The notes: generated from the letters alone by a model not told the origin. Counted from the stretch's first letter, positions 9,180 through 16,996 are shown. The stretch: 64,000 nt of DNA from Knoellia remsis (GCF_003002895.1 NZ_PVTI01000023.1:1-64000); one strand, 5' to 3'. Translations and numbers: made by a program.

Positions 9180-9330
9180 TTGCCCGTTCTGGTCGCTGCG
9201 TGCCAGCGCTGGCCGACCACAACGGGCAATCAGTCGGCCGGGCTACGGCCACAACGGGCAATCAGTCGAGCGGCCCACTGCCAGAACGGGCAATCAGTCG
9301 GCCGACCCACCGCCCGAACGGGCAATCAGT
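9174..9330. repeat. 32-bp tandem array with ACTGATTGC ends, between convergent genes
   Basis: AACGGGCAATCAGT starts at 9221, 9253, 9285 and 9317, an exact 32-base period with variable 17-18-base spacers. One inverted copy (ACTGATTGCCCGTTCTGG) opens the array at 9175 and can pair with any of the four, best with the third. The stop codons of both flanking genes (TGA 9177-9179 plus; TGA 9328-9326 minus) fall inside the outermost ACTGATTGC copies. Probably a bidirectional terminator-like or dispersed element; too few and too imperfect for CRISPR. Confidence 0.9.
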
Positions 9331-10453
9331 GGGATGACAGGCGGGACTCGAAGAGGCGGCGCACCTCCGCATTGCCGCGCAGGAGGTCGAGCGCGTATGC
9401 CGCGTGGCCGGGGACGTAGCCGTTGCCGACGAGCATCGTGACGTCGGCGGCGAGCCCTTCGGCCCCGAGTGCTGCGGCGGCGAAGTTCGTCGCCATCGAG
9501 AAGAAGATGACCGTGCCACCCTCGGCGGTCGCGAGGATCGCGGGCTGCTCGGCCCCGGTGACGTCGACGCAGACGACGGTGAGATCGGCCGGACCGCCCA
9601 CGGGGACAAGGGATTCCACGAGGGCGAGCGGGTGGCGGGCGTCGGCGACCACGATGTGCGTTGCGAGCCCGGTGCCTTCGAGCAGCGCCGCCTCGGCGTC
9701 GTCACGCACGACCGCGACACGACGGGTCGCGCCGGCGTCGGCGGCCGCGGCCAGCGACAGCGACCCGGACTTGCCCGCGCCCCCCAGGACCACGACCGAC
9801 GGCGCGCCGTCCTCGGAACCCGCGCGGCCGGCATACGAGCGGACGGTGCGCGAGACGAGCGCGGGTGCGCCGCAGACGTCCATCACCATGAGCGCGAGCT
9901 CGGGTGCCAGGTCGTCCGGCAGCACTGCCGCGATGGAGCGGCCGAAGAGGATCGCGTGGCCGCGGGCGGGCACCCGCTCCCCCAGGCCGTCCCAGCCCTC
10001 GAGGCCGTCAGTGATGGCGAGCGGGGTGAGTGACAGGGAGACGAGCGTGGCGACGCGGTCACCGACGGACAGGCCGAGGTCGGACTGCGGGCCAACCTCC
10101 GCGACGGTGCCGATGAGCATGCCGCCGCTGCCGGTGACGGGGTTCTGCATCTTGCCGCGGGTCGCGACGATGTCGAGGACCTCGGCGCGGATCGCGGCGC
10201 CGTCGCCGGAGTGCTTGTCGTGGAGCTGGCGATAGGACGCGGCGTCGAGATTGAGGGTCTCGACGTCGATGCGCACCTCGTCCGGCCACAGCTCGGGGCG
10301 GGTGTCGAGCACCCTCGCGGCCTGCGGGAGTGACTCCCCCGCGGGCTCGAGGACGCGGTGCACACCGAAGGGCGAGGACGCAGCAGACGGCGACGACGCG
10401 CCGCGAGGTGACGTCGCAGCGGACGGCGAGGCGGGCGGCATACCCGAAGACAT
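9326..10453 (-). CDS. kdd: L-erythro-3,5-diaminohexanoate dehydrogenase
   Basis: 375 residues. An MDR-like fold with a Rossmann segment SVVVLGGAGKSGSLSLAAAADAG that binds the pyridine nucleotide. Family blocks NLDAASYRQLHDKHSGDG, IVATRGKMQNPVTGSGGMLIGTV and FFSMATNFAAAALGAEG are conserved in Kdd of lysine fermenters. It oxidises 3,5-diaminohexanoate to 5-amino-3-oxohexanoate and ammonia. ATG 10453 is chosen for an ACAGGAGAA ribosome site seven bases upstream. A low-complexity Ala/Ser/Pro stretch follows the start. Divergent from kamA over 89 bases, so the two are probably co-regulated. Confidence 0.92.
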   Translation of the reverse strand: MSSGMPPASPSAATSPRGASSPSAASSPFGVHRVLEPAGESLPQAARVLDTRPELWPDEVRIDVETLNLDAASYRQLHDKHSGDGAAIRAEVLDIVATRGKMQNPVTGSGGMLIGTVAEVGPQSDLGLSVGDRVATLVSLSLTPLAITDGLEGWDGLGERVPARGHAILFGRSIAAVLPDDLAPELALMVMDVCGAPALVSRTVRSYAGRAGSEDGAPSVVVLGGAGKSGSLSLAAAADAGATRRVAVVRDDAEAALLEGTGLATHIVVADARHPLALVESLVPVGGPADLTVVCVDVTGAEQPAILATAEGGTVIFFSMATNFAAAALGAEGLAADVTMLVGNGYVPGHAAYALDLLRGNAEVRRLFESRLSSH

Positions 10454-10492
10454 CACGCAAGTTCTCCTGTATCGCGACACGCAGCAACAAAT

Positions 10493-10503
10493 ATTGCGGC
10501 AAT
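10493..10503. promoter_or_regulatory. Short palindrome between kdd and kamA
   Basis: ATTGC-G-GCAAT in an AT-richer part of the 89-base divergent region. It could be an operator for an Lrp-type or other regulator of lysine breakdown. Inference only. Confidence 0.25.
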
Positions 10504-10529
10504 GATGTGACTCAGCCGTGTTCTGTCCG

Positions 10530-10542
10530 TATCCTCGCACGT
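10530..10542 (+). promoter_or_regulatory. Leaderless promoter -10 of kamA
   Basis: TATCCT, seven-base gap, ATG at 10543. Confidence 0.6.
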
Positions 10543-11988
10543 ATGACGACGAACATCGAGCAGCCCTACGCCTACGCGCGCCGCGAGCTCGTCGAGCCCG
10601 ACTGGACGCGGTTCCCGGGCTGGCGCGACGTCACGGCGGAGGACTGGGCCAGCGCCCAGTGGCAGCGTGCGCACTGCGTCAAGAACCTCGCCCAGCTGCG
10701 CGACGTCATGGGCGACCTGCTCACCGACACGTTCTACGCCGACCTCGAGCGCGACCAGGCCGAGCGGGCGACGATGTCGATGCTCGTGCCACCGCAGATG
10801 GTCAACACGATGGTGCCGGCGACGTCGTCCCCCATGCCGGCCGCGGGCGTCGAGTTCACGCGCGCGTTCATGGCCGACCCGGTGCGGCGCTACATGCTCC
10901 CCGTCTTCAGCGACCGGCGCACCGACTGGCCGTCGCACCCGTTCGCCGCCCGCGACAGCCTCCACGAGCACGACATGTGGGCCGTCGAGGGGCTGACCCA
11001 CCGCTACCCCACCAAGGTCCTCGCCGAGATGCTGCCGACGTGCCCGCAGTACTGCGGCCACTGCACGCGCATGGACCTCGTCGGCAACTCGACGCCGCAG
11101 ATCGCCAAACTCAAGCTCGCCGGCAAGCCCGTCGACCGGCACGCGGCGATGCTCGACTACCTCCAGCGGACTCCCGGTGTGCGGGACGTCGTCGTGTCCG
11201 GCGGTGACGTCGCGAACATGCCGTGGAAGAACCTCGAGGGCTTCCTCGACAAGCTGCTGCGCATCGACTCGATCCGCGACATCCGGCTCGCGACGAAGGC
11301 GCTCATGGGCCTGCCGCAGCACTGGCTGCAGCCGGACGTCGTCGAGGGTGTGGCGCGGGTGTCGGCGCTGGCGCGTTCGCGCGGGGTGTCGCTGGCCATC
11401 CATACGCACGTCAACCACGCGCAGTCGGTGACGCCGCTCGTGGCCGAGGCGGCGCGCGCGATGCTCGAGGCGGGCGTGCGCGACGTACGCAATCAGGGCG
11501 TCCTCATGCGCGGCGTCAACGACTCGTCCGAGGACCTGCTCGACCTGTGCTTCGCGCTGCAGGACGACGCGATGATCACGCCGTACTACTTCTACATGTC
11601 TGACATGATCCCGTTCTCCGAGCACTGGCGGCTCTCGCTCGCAGAGGCGCAGCACCTGCAGCACTCGATCATGGGCTACCTGCCCGGGTTCGCGACGCCG
11701 CGCATCGTGTGCGACGTGCCGTTCGTCGGCAAGCGGTGGGTGCACCAGGTCGACTCGTACGACCGCGAGCGGGGAATGTCGTTCTGGCGCAAGAACTATC
11801 GGACTTCGATCGAGGGCTCGGACGAGCAGGCGCTGTCGCGCGAGTACGTCTACTACGACCCGATCTACACCCTCCCCGAGGCCGGCCAGGAGTGGTGGCG
11901 CTCGAACACCGACGTCGACGAGGTGCACGCCGCCGCGCTCGCCGGTGCCGGGGCGAGCCGCGAGGCGTCCGTCCGCGATCTCGGGTGA
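10543..11988 (+). CDS. kamA: Lysine 2,3-aminomutase (radical SAM, PLP)
   Basis: 481 residues. The radical-SAM cluster is CPQYCGHC (Cys 167, 171, 174; CxxxCxxC), placed after an N-terminal helical region (DWTRFPGWRDVTAEDWASAQWQ) typical of the KamA family. Further blocks: VVVSGGDVANMPWKNLEG, IHTHVNHAQSVTP, NQGVLMRGVND and ITPYYFYMSDMIPFSEHWR. It converts L-lysine to beta-lysine, the first step of the pathway finished by KamDE, Kdd and Kal nearby. The PLP lysine is probably in PFVGKRWVHQ. The ORF is leaderless and divergent from kdd. YodO- or EpmB-like aminomutases are close relatives, but gene context supports KamA. Confidence 0.92.
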   Translation: MTTNIEQPYAYARRELVEPDWTRFPGWRDVTAEDWASAQWQRAHCVKNLAQLRDVMGDLLTDTFYADLERDQAERATMSMLVPPQMVNTMVPATSSPMPAAGVEFTRAFMADPVRRYMLPVFSDRRTDWPSHPFAARDSLHEHDMWAVEGLTHRYPTKVLAEMLPTCPQYCGHCTRMDLVGNSTPQIAKLKLAGKPVDRHAAMLDYLQRTPGVRDVVVSGGDVANMPWKNLEGFLDKLLRIDSIRDIRLATKALMGLPQHWLQPDVVEGVARVSALARSRGVSLAIHTHVNHAQSVTPLVAEAARAMLEAGVRDVRNQGVLMRGVNDSSEDLLDLCFALQDDAMITPYYFYMSDMIPFSEHWRLSLAEAQHLQHSIMGYLPGFATPRIVCDVPFVGKRWVHQVDSYDRERGMSFWRKNYRTSIEGSDEQALSREYVYYDPIYTLPEAGQEWWRSNTDVDEVHAAALAGAGASREASVRDLG

Positions 11989-12055
11989 GCTGAGCATTGC
12001 CGCATGCCGGCGCACGCGGAGCGTGGGACCCGCGGGCCGAGGTGCGCGCACGGCA

Positions 12056-12067
12056 TACGGTGGGCGC
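12056..12067 (+). promoter_or_regulatory. Leaderless promoter -10 of ybaK
   Basis: TACGGT, six-base gap, ATG at 12068. The hexamer is the tail of a CGGCATAC copy. Confidence 0.55.
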
Positions 12068-12562
12068 ATGGGACGCAAGGACCGCGGTGGCTCGGTGGGC
12101 ACGCCGGCAACCGTCGCGCTGACGCGCGCCGGGATCTCGTATGCCGTCCGCGCCTACGAGCACGACCCTGCGGCTGAGTCGTTCGGTCTCGAAGCGGCGG
12201 AGGCCCTCGGGGTCGAACCGGGGCGGGTGTTCAAGACGCTGCTCGTCGACACGGGATCGGGTCTGGCCGTCGGGATCGTGCCCGTCGATCGGTCGCTCGA
12301 TCTCAAGGCCGTGGCGTCGGCTCTCGGTGTGAAGAAGGTGACGATGGCGGATCCTGTTGCGGCAGAACGCAGTTCGGGCTATGTCGTCGGCGGGATCTCA
12401 CCGATCGGTCAGAAGCGGGCGTTGCCGACGGTGGTCGACGCGACGGCCGAGTCGCACTCGACCGTGTTGGTGTCGGGTGGCCGGCGCGGGCTCGACCTCG
12501 AGCTCTCCCCTGCGGATCTCGTGGCCGTGACGGGTGCGGTCGTGGCACCCATCGCTCGCTGA
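12068..12562 (+). CDS. ybaK: Cys-tRNA(Pro) deacylase, YbaK/EbsC type
   Basis: 164 residues of a single YbaK domain: VFKTLLVDTGSGLAVGIVPVDRSLDLKAVASALGVKKVTMADP, then GYVVGGISPIGQKRALPTVVDATA (the GGISPxGqkk loop). The enzyme hydrolyses Cys mis-charged on tRNA-Pro. The start follows a leaderless TACGGT, and the gene ends 18 bases before the convergent hypothetical gene. Confidence 0.92.
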   Translation: MGRKDRGGSVGTPATVALTRAGISYAVRAYEHDPAAESFGLEAAEALGVEPGRVFKTLLVDTGSGLAVGIVPVDRSLDLKAVASALGVKKVTMADPVAAERSSGYVVGGISPIGQKRALPTVVDATAESHSTVLVSGGRRGLDLELSPADLVAVTGAVVAPIAR

Positions 12563-12580
12563 CGCGTTGCTGCAGCCGGA

Positions 12581-13000
12581 TCAGGACGCGAGGCGCAGGT
12601 GGTCCGGCAGCTCGCGCACGCAGTGCTCGGTGGCGACGTAGGTCCCGAGGAGCGTGATGTCGAGCTCGCGACACGTGTCGACCGCGACCTGGTGCACGGC
12701 GCGGTCGGTGTCGGTGAAGAGCGGTGAGCCGTCGCGGCCGAGAGTGATGACGACCGCGGGCGGGCGGGTCTCTTCGAGGAGGGTTCTCAGGACGTAGCGG
12801 ACGCTCTCGGGGATGGCCGGACCCATGTCGCCGATGACGATGGGTTGCAGGGCGCGGTGGTCGGCGTCGAGGAGAACGACGGACAGGCAGCCGTTCTCGC
12901 GGTCGGCGAGTCCGACGAAGAGGTCGACGGCGTCGCCGCGCAGGACGGGGTCGTCGAGGGACAGGTCGCGGAAGTTCTGGGGCAGGTTCTCGAAGGTCAT
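12581..13000 (-). CDS. Conserved hypothetical protein
   Basis: 139 residues starting MTFENLPQNFRDLSLDDPVL. I do not recognise a named family. It looks like a soluble alpha/beta domain: alternating hydrophobic strands (CLSVVLLDADHRALQPIVIGDMG, AVVITLGRDGSPLFTDTDRAVHQVAVDTC, ITLLGTYVATEHCVRELP) with one C-terminal Cys. No transmembrane helix or signal peptide. It is convergent with ybaK. CACGCT seven bases before the ATG fits the relaxed leaderless pattern. Confidence 0.6.
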   Translation of the reverse strand: MTFENLPQNFRDLSLDDPVLRGDAVDLFVGLADRENGCLSVVLLDADHRALQPIVIGDMGPAIPESVRYVLRTLLEETRPPAVVITLGRDGSPLFTDTDRAVHQVAVDTCRELDITLLGTYVATEHCVRELPDHLRLAS

Positions 13001-13013
13001 GCCGCAGAGCGTG
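13001..13013 (-). promoter_or_regulatory. Possible leaderless -10 of the hypothetical gene
   Basis: CACGCT (NANNNT), seven-base gap, ATG at 13000. Confidence 0.3.
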
Positions 13014-13057
13014 CCCGAAATCGCGGAACTCGCCGCAGACTTATCCACACCCCCACC

Positions 13058-13139
13058 ACTGATTGCCGATTCCGTTCACCCCGCTCCCCACTGATTGCCG
13101 AATCCGTTCGGCCCTAGCGCACGGAGCCAGCAATCAGTC
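13058..13139. repeat. Second ACTGATTGC repeat, 32-bp spacing
   Basis: ACTGATTGCCGATTCCGTTC at 13058 and ACTGATTGCCGAATCCGTTC at 13090 are 32 bases apart, the same period as at 9.2 kb. An inverted GCAATCAGT follows near 13130. Three CGGCATAC copies lie just downstream (13198, 13220, 13256). The region 13001-13290 has no gene. Confidence 0.85.
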
Positions 13140-13290
13140 GGGTTCAGGTTCGGGACCGGCGACGACCGGCGAGGGTCAGAGCGGCAGGTGCGCGGCCGGC
13201 ATACGGAACAGCGCCGGGGCGGCATACGGAACGCAGACCACAGTCGGCGCGCGGACGGCATACCGACCACCCCCCGCCGTCAGGCGCGGC

Positions 13291-13713
13291 TCACTCCCAC
13301 GGGGTGGAGAGCACGACGGTCGTGCGCGTCGAGACGTTGGCGACGGAGCGGATCGTCGCGAGCAGCTCCTCGAGCTCGAGCGGCGTCGCGACGCGGACCT
13401 TGAGGATGTAGTTCATGTCGCCGGCGACGGAGTGGCACTCCTCGATGGCGGCGATCTCGCGCAGCTTCTCCGGGACGTCGTCGGGCGCGGCCGGGTCGAA
13501 CGGCGCGACGGAGATGAACGCCGTCATCGCGACACCGATCGCGGCATGGTCGACGCGAGCCGTGTAGCCGGTGATGACGCCACGCTTCTCGAGGCGGCGA
13601 ACCCGCTGGTGCACGGCGGACGTGGACATGCCGAGGGCACGGCCGAGGTCGGTGTAGCTCATCCGCCCGTCGACGGTGAGCTGCTCGACGATCTTGCGGT
13701 CCAGGTCCTCCAC
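13291..13713 (-). CDS. Lrp/AsnC family transcriptional regulator
   Basis: 140 residues: an N-terminal winged helix-turn-helix (LDRKIVEQLTVDGRMSYTDLGRALGMSTSAVHQRVRRLEKRGVI) and a C-terminal RAM ligand domain (AFISVAPFDP...VAGDMNYILKVRVATPLELEELLATI). Such regulators sense amino acids. Being 2 kb from kamA it could control lysine breakdown, but that is inference. GTG 13713 is chosen because TAGGGT lies seven bases before it; a GTG at 13722 would add three residues. Divergent from the exonuclease gene. Confidence 0.88.
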   Translation of the reverse strand: MEDLDRKIVEQLTVDGRMSYTDLGRALGMSTSAVHQRVRRLEKRGVITGYTARVDHAAIGVAMTAFISVAPFDPAAPDDVPEKLREIAAIEECHSVAGDMNYILKVRVATPLELEELLATIRSVANVSTRTTVVLSTPWE

Positions 13714-13726
13714 GTCCGCCACCCTA
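13714..13726 (-). promoter_or_regulatory. Leaderless promoter -10 of the Lrp-type gene
   Basis: TAGGGT, seven-base gap, GTG 13713. Back to back with the exonuclease -10 (13745). Confidence 0.5.
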
Positions 13727-13744
13727 GTCGGGGACGCGCTCTCA

Positions 13745-13757
13745 TAGGCTGACCGCC
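13745..13757 (+). promoter_or_regulatory. Leaderless promoter -10 of the exonuclease gene
   Basis: TAGGCT, seven-base gap, ATG 13758. Confidence 0.6.
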
Positions 13758-14747
13758 ATGACGGACCGGCTGCTGCTGCTCGACTCGGCTTCGCTCTACT
13801 TCCGCGCGTTCTATGGCGTGCCGGACCGGCGGTCCTCCCCCGACGAGCCGCCGACGAACGCCGTGCGCGGCTTCCTCGACATGATCGCGACGCTGGTGAG
13901 TGCCCAGCACGCGACCCACCTCGTGGCTTGTTGGGACAACGACTGGCGGCCGCAGTGGCGCGTCGACCTCATCCCGAGCTACAAGGCGCATCGCGTCGCC
14001 GGGGCGGCGGACGACGTGGCGCCGGCGTCGCCGGGTGATGCCCCGGACCAGGCGCACCCGGCCTCGTCCGACACGGCCGCCGAGGAAGTCCCGGACGACC
14101 TCGAACCGCAGGTGCCGATCATCGCGGATGCGTTGCGCGCGTTGGGAATTGCGCGGCTCGGGGCGGACGGGTTCGAGGCCGACGACGTGATCGGGACGCT
14201 GGTCGAGCGGTACCGGGGGCGGATGCCGATCGACGTCGTCACGAGCGACCGCGACCTGTTGCAGCTCATCTCGGATGCCGATGGTGTGCGAGTGCTCTAC
14301 ACCGGCAAGGGTGGGGTGCGCGAGCCGGACCTGGGGACGCAGTCCTACCTCGAGGAGAGGTATGCCGTGTCTTCCGGTGACGCGTACCTCGACATGTCCG
14401 TGCTGCGCGGGGACACGAGCGACGGGTTGCCGGGGGTCAAGGGCATTGGGGACAAGACGGCGGCACAGCTCATCGTGACGTATGGCTCACTCGACGGGCT
14501 GCGCCGCGCTGTGGCCGATGGTGACCCGGCGATCAAGGGGGCGCGGCGGACCAACCTCGAGGCGGCGGCGGATTATCTGGATGTGGCTCCTCGTGTGGTT
14601 CGGGTGGCGCGCGATGCCCCGGTCGGGGACGTTGACGCGGCGCTGCCGACTGCTGTGGCGGACGCGCGGTTGCTCAGTGCGCTCGCCTCGGACTACGGGC
14701 TGACGAACCCGATCAACCGCGTGCTCTCGGCGCTGCAGATCCCCTGA
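13758..14747 (+). CDS. 5'-3' exonuclease (stand-alone PolA N-terminal/FEN domain)
   Basis: 329 residues. Acidic metal ligands are seen in LLLLDSASLYFRAFY, VACWDNDWRPQWR, GFEADDVIGTLV, VVTSDRDLLQLI and the H3TH region SDGLPGVKGIGDKTAAQLI. It matches the 5'-nuclease domain of DNA polymerase I without the polymerase. Such single-domain exonucleases are common beside polA in actinobacteria and process flaps or primers. An acidic, low-complexity insert (DDVAPASPGDAPDQAHPASS) splits the domain near residue 85. Leaderless start. Confidence 0.9.
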   Translation: MTDRLLLLDSASLYFRAFYGVPDRRSSPDEPPTNAVRGFLDMIATLVSAQHATHLVACWDNDWRPQWRVDLIPSYKAHRVAGAADDVAPASPGDAPDQAHPASSDTAAEEVPDDLEPQVPIIADALRALGIARLGADGFEADDVIGTLVERYRGRMPIDVVTSDRDLLQLISDADGVRVLYTGKGGVREPDLGTQSYLEERYAVSSGDAYLDMSVLRGDTSDGLPGVKGIGDKTAAQLIVTYGSLDGLRRAVADGDPAIKGARRTNLEAAADYLDVAPRVVRVARDAPVGDVDAALPTAVADARLLSALASDYGLTNPINRVLSALQIP

Positions 14748-14754
14748 CGCCCGG

Positions 14755-14778
14755 CTCTGTCAGTGGTCACTGACAGAG
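14755..14778. promoter_or_regulatory. Palindrome over the first promoter of the HNH unit
   Basis: CTCTGTCAGTG and CACTGACAGAG pair perfectly across two bases. Its right half contains the CAGAGT -10. A degenerate copy (CTGTCAGTGGTGGCTGACAG) overlaps the second promoter at about 14883-14902. Looks like an operator, or a terminator of the exonuclease gene, or both. Confidence 0.5.
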
Positions 14779-14785
14779 TGGGTCC
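14774..14785 (+). promoter_or_regulatory. Possible leaderless -10 of the small ORF
   Basis: CAGAGT, six-base gap, ATG 14786. Confidence 0.3.
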
Positions 14786-14914
14786 ATGGGGATGGGTATG
14801 CCGCGAGCGGCCTTCTGCGGGAGGCGTTTTCGTCGTGCGGTCGGTATGCCGTTGCGTGGTCCGGTGACGTTGTTCGTGTCACTGTCAGTGGTGGCTGACA
14901 GGGTGGTTCCATGA
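14786..14914 (+). CDS. Possible 42-residue leader ORF coupled to the HNH gene
   Basis: ATG 14786 opens a 42-codon frame (MGMGMPRAAFCGRRFRRAVG...) whose TGA overlaps the ATG of the HNH gene by four bases. Its upstream sequence (TGTCAGTGGTCACTGACAGAGTGGGTCCATG in part) is repeated, slightly changed, just before the HNH ATG. Basic N-terminal half, hydrophobic second half. No homology recognised; it may be a chance product of the duplicated start region. Confidence 0.3.
   Translation: MGMGMPRAAFCGRRFRRAVGMPLRGPVTLFVSLSVVADRVVP
14899..14910 (+). promoter_or_regulatory. Possible leaderless -10 of the HNH gene
   Basis: CAGGGT (relaxed), six-base gap, ATG 14911; degenerate copy of the promoter 125 bases upstream. 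Confidence 0.35.
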
Positions 14915-16584
14915 CCGCAGCGACACCGCTTCGACCCTCCCCGGTGGAGGCGGTTCGGGCTGCACTCTCGCGGGTGGACGCGGGGCTGGGTGATGCCCTG
15001 GGCGCACTCCGTCAGCTGGAGGACGGCGCACTGGCTGAGGTGTCGTCAGGTGAGTGTCGCGAGCTGCTGGACGCTGCCGAACGTGCGAAGCGACGTGCCG
15101 AGGCGGTGCGGTTGCGGGTCATCGCGGTGTCCGAGCGTGCTGGCGCGCATGCCACTGGTGGCTTCACGGATGTTTCGGCGTGGGTGTCGACTCGAGCCGG
15201 CACGAACCGGCCGACGGCTGCGGCGGATGCGGCTGTGGCATTGGCGCTGGGCGAGGAGGTGCCGGTCGATGAGTCTGCGGGCGACGGTTCGGCGGGCGAT
15301 GGGCCTGCAGGTAAGGGGACGAACGCAGGTGCGGACGGCGGCGCTGGCGCGGCTGGTGACGGCGCCGACGGCGAGGCAGCCGGAGCCATGGATGGCGCGG
15401 CCGCGTGCGAGCGAGCTCGGCGGCCCGTGGCGAGTGCCTTGGACGCCGGAGACATCTCGGCGGATCATGCCAAGGTCATTCTGCGGGCGCTGGGTGACCT
15501 CCCGGCCGACGTGACCGACGCCGAACGGCACACGTGCGAGTGCGAGCTCGTCCGGTTGGCCGGTGGGCGGTCGCCGGCTCAGCTGCGCAAGGCTGCGCGA
15601 CGCGTCATCGAGGTGCTCAAGCGTGATCGGGCTGCCGTCGACGGCGCGGAGAACGAGATCGTCGCGGCCACGGAGGCCGATGCACGGCGCAGGTCGGCGT
15701 TCTGGATCAAGGACAACCACGACGGCACGATGACCGGGCAGTTCACCGTGCCCTGGCTCGAAGGTGCCACGCTCAAGAAGATCATCGACTCGATGACGGC
15801 CCCACGCCGCTCCAGCCGCTCGAGCACGGTTCGGGCCACCGAGGCTGGGCCGGACAGGGGCTCCGTCGAGACTGGGCCGGTGGTGGGCGCGCGCGAGGCT
15901 GGACCGGGCAGAGGTTCGCGCGAGGCTGGTCCAGATGGGGACTTCGTCGCGTCCATGCCCGGCGACGCGGCTGCTGGGTGCGTGCCGGGCGACGTGATGG
16001 CGTCAGCGGCGTCGGTGTCGCGGGCTGAGCCGGAGGACTGGAAGGACACCCAGCTCGACTGGCAGCACCGGCGCGGCGGGGCGTTTGCGGATCTCCTGCG
16101 CCGGATTCCGACAGACCATCTGCACCCGAAGACCGCCGCGACCGTGCTCGTGTCCGTCGACCTGGAGACCCTCACGGGAGAGGTGCAGCAGGTCGCCGAA
16201 ACAGACGTCGGGGACGTGGTGTCGGCGGGTGAGGTGCGCCGGCTGGCGTGCGAGTCCGGGATCATCCCCGCGGTGCTCGGTGGTGAGTCACTGCCGCTCG
16301 ACCTCGGCCGGCAGCGCCGGTTCCACTCCGAGGCGCAGCGGATGGCGCTGTCACTGCTCTATGACTCGTGTGTGGCGGAAGGGTGTGACCGACCCTTCGC
16401 GTGGGGCGAGATCCACCACCTCACGGCATGGCGCGACGGGGGCGAGACGCGCGTCGACGACGGGGTTCCTCTGTGTGGGACACACCATCACTGGGTCGAT
16501 GACCCCGCATGCTCGCACGAGGTCGTGCGCGATGACGCCGGACGAGTGACCATCCGGTTCAGGCGAAGGCCCAAGGCTGCCTGA
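14911..16584 (+). CDS. DUF222 and HNH-domain protein (13E12-repeat type)
   Basis: 557 residues. The DUF222 region (ELLDAAERAKRRAEAVRLRVIAVSER...GGFTDVSAWV) is followed by a C-terminal HNH site: CDRPFAWGEIHHLTAWRDGG and VPLCGTHHHWVDDPACSHEV. This class forms large, recombining paralogue families in actinobacteria, including the 13E12 repeats of mycobacteria. Nuclease function is plausible but unproven. Two low-complexity Gly/Ala inserts (about residues 125-165 and 305-350, with repeated REAGPGRGS-type units) suggest repeat expansion. It is convergent with the helicase. Confidence 0.83.
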   Translation: MTAATPLRPSPVEAVRAALSRVDAGLGDALGALRQLEDGALAEVSSGECRELLDAAERAKRRAEAVRLRVIAVSERAGAHATGGFTDVSAWVSTRAGTNRPTAAADAAVALALGEEVPVDESAGDGSAGDGPAGKGTNAGADGGAGAAGDGADGEAAGAMDGAAACERARRPVASALDAGDISADHAKVILRALGDLPADVTDAERHTCECELVRLAGGRSPAQLRKAARRVIEVLKRDRAAVDGAENEIVAATEADARRRSAFWIKDNHDGTMTGQFTVPWLEGATLKKIIDSMTAPRRSSRSSTVRATEAGPDRGSVETGPVVGAREAGPGRGSREAGPDGDFVASMPGDAAAGCVPGDVMASAASVSRAEPEDWKDTQLDWQHRRGGAFADLLRRIPTDHLHPKTAATVLVSVDLETLTGEVQQVAETDVGDVVSAGEVRRLACESGIIPAVLGGESLPLDLGRQRRFHSEAQRMALSLLYDSCVAEGCDRPFAWGEIHHLTAWRDGGETRVDDGVPLCGTHHHWVDDPACSHEVVRDDAGRVTIRFRRRPKAA

Positions 16585-16996
16585 CTGGCGGCCGGACCCG
16601 ACACCACCCTCCACGTTGCCGTGCGCCACGCGGCCATGGGGTGCTGCTCGAGGGCCGCCCGGTGGGGACGCGAGGCACTGGTCCAACGGACGAGGCAAGA
16701 GACAGCGCAAGATCAGAGTGCCCAGCGCAAGGCGGCGCACCCACGAAGCGTGCTGCTCGCTGGCCCAAAGGACGGGGCAAGATCAGAGCGCCCAGCGCGA
16801 GGCGGCGCACGTACCGAGTCCGCGACCCACCGTTCCACAGCACGGGTCAAGACCCAAGCACTCCGCACGGTGCCGCGCGCCGGGATGACCCCACGCTGTT
16901 CCAGAGCACGGGTCAAGACCTGAGTACGTGCGTGCATCCATGTGAGGCGGCCCGTGAATGGACGACGCGGCTCTTCGTGGCACCTGGTCGAGTCGG
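16585..16996. repeat. 412-bp convergent intergenic region with degenerate 66-70-bp tandem repeats
   Basis: A 34-base unit beginning GCAAGATCAGAG occurs at 16707 and 16777 (period 70). A second unit, GTTCCA(C/G)AGCACGGGTCAAGACC, occurs at about 16832 and 16898 (period 66). Short frames here are not supported as genes. It separates the convergent HNH and helicase genes. Confidence 0.7.

Noticed and set aside
9221-9330. CRISPR array
   Set aside because: Repeats are only 14-16 bases, with a 32-base period and similar GC-rich spacers, an inverted copy and no cas genes.
10493-10503. Confident operator for the nearby Lrp-type regulator at the kdd/kamA junction
   Set aside because: The palindrome is only 11 bases and no second copy occurs near the Lrp gene itself; kept only as a low-confidence site.
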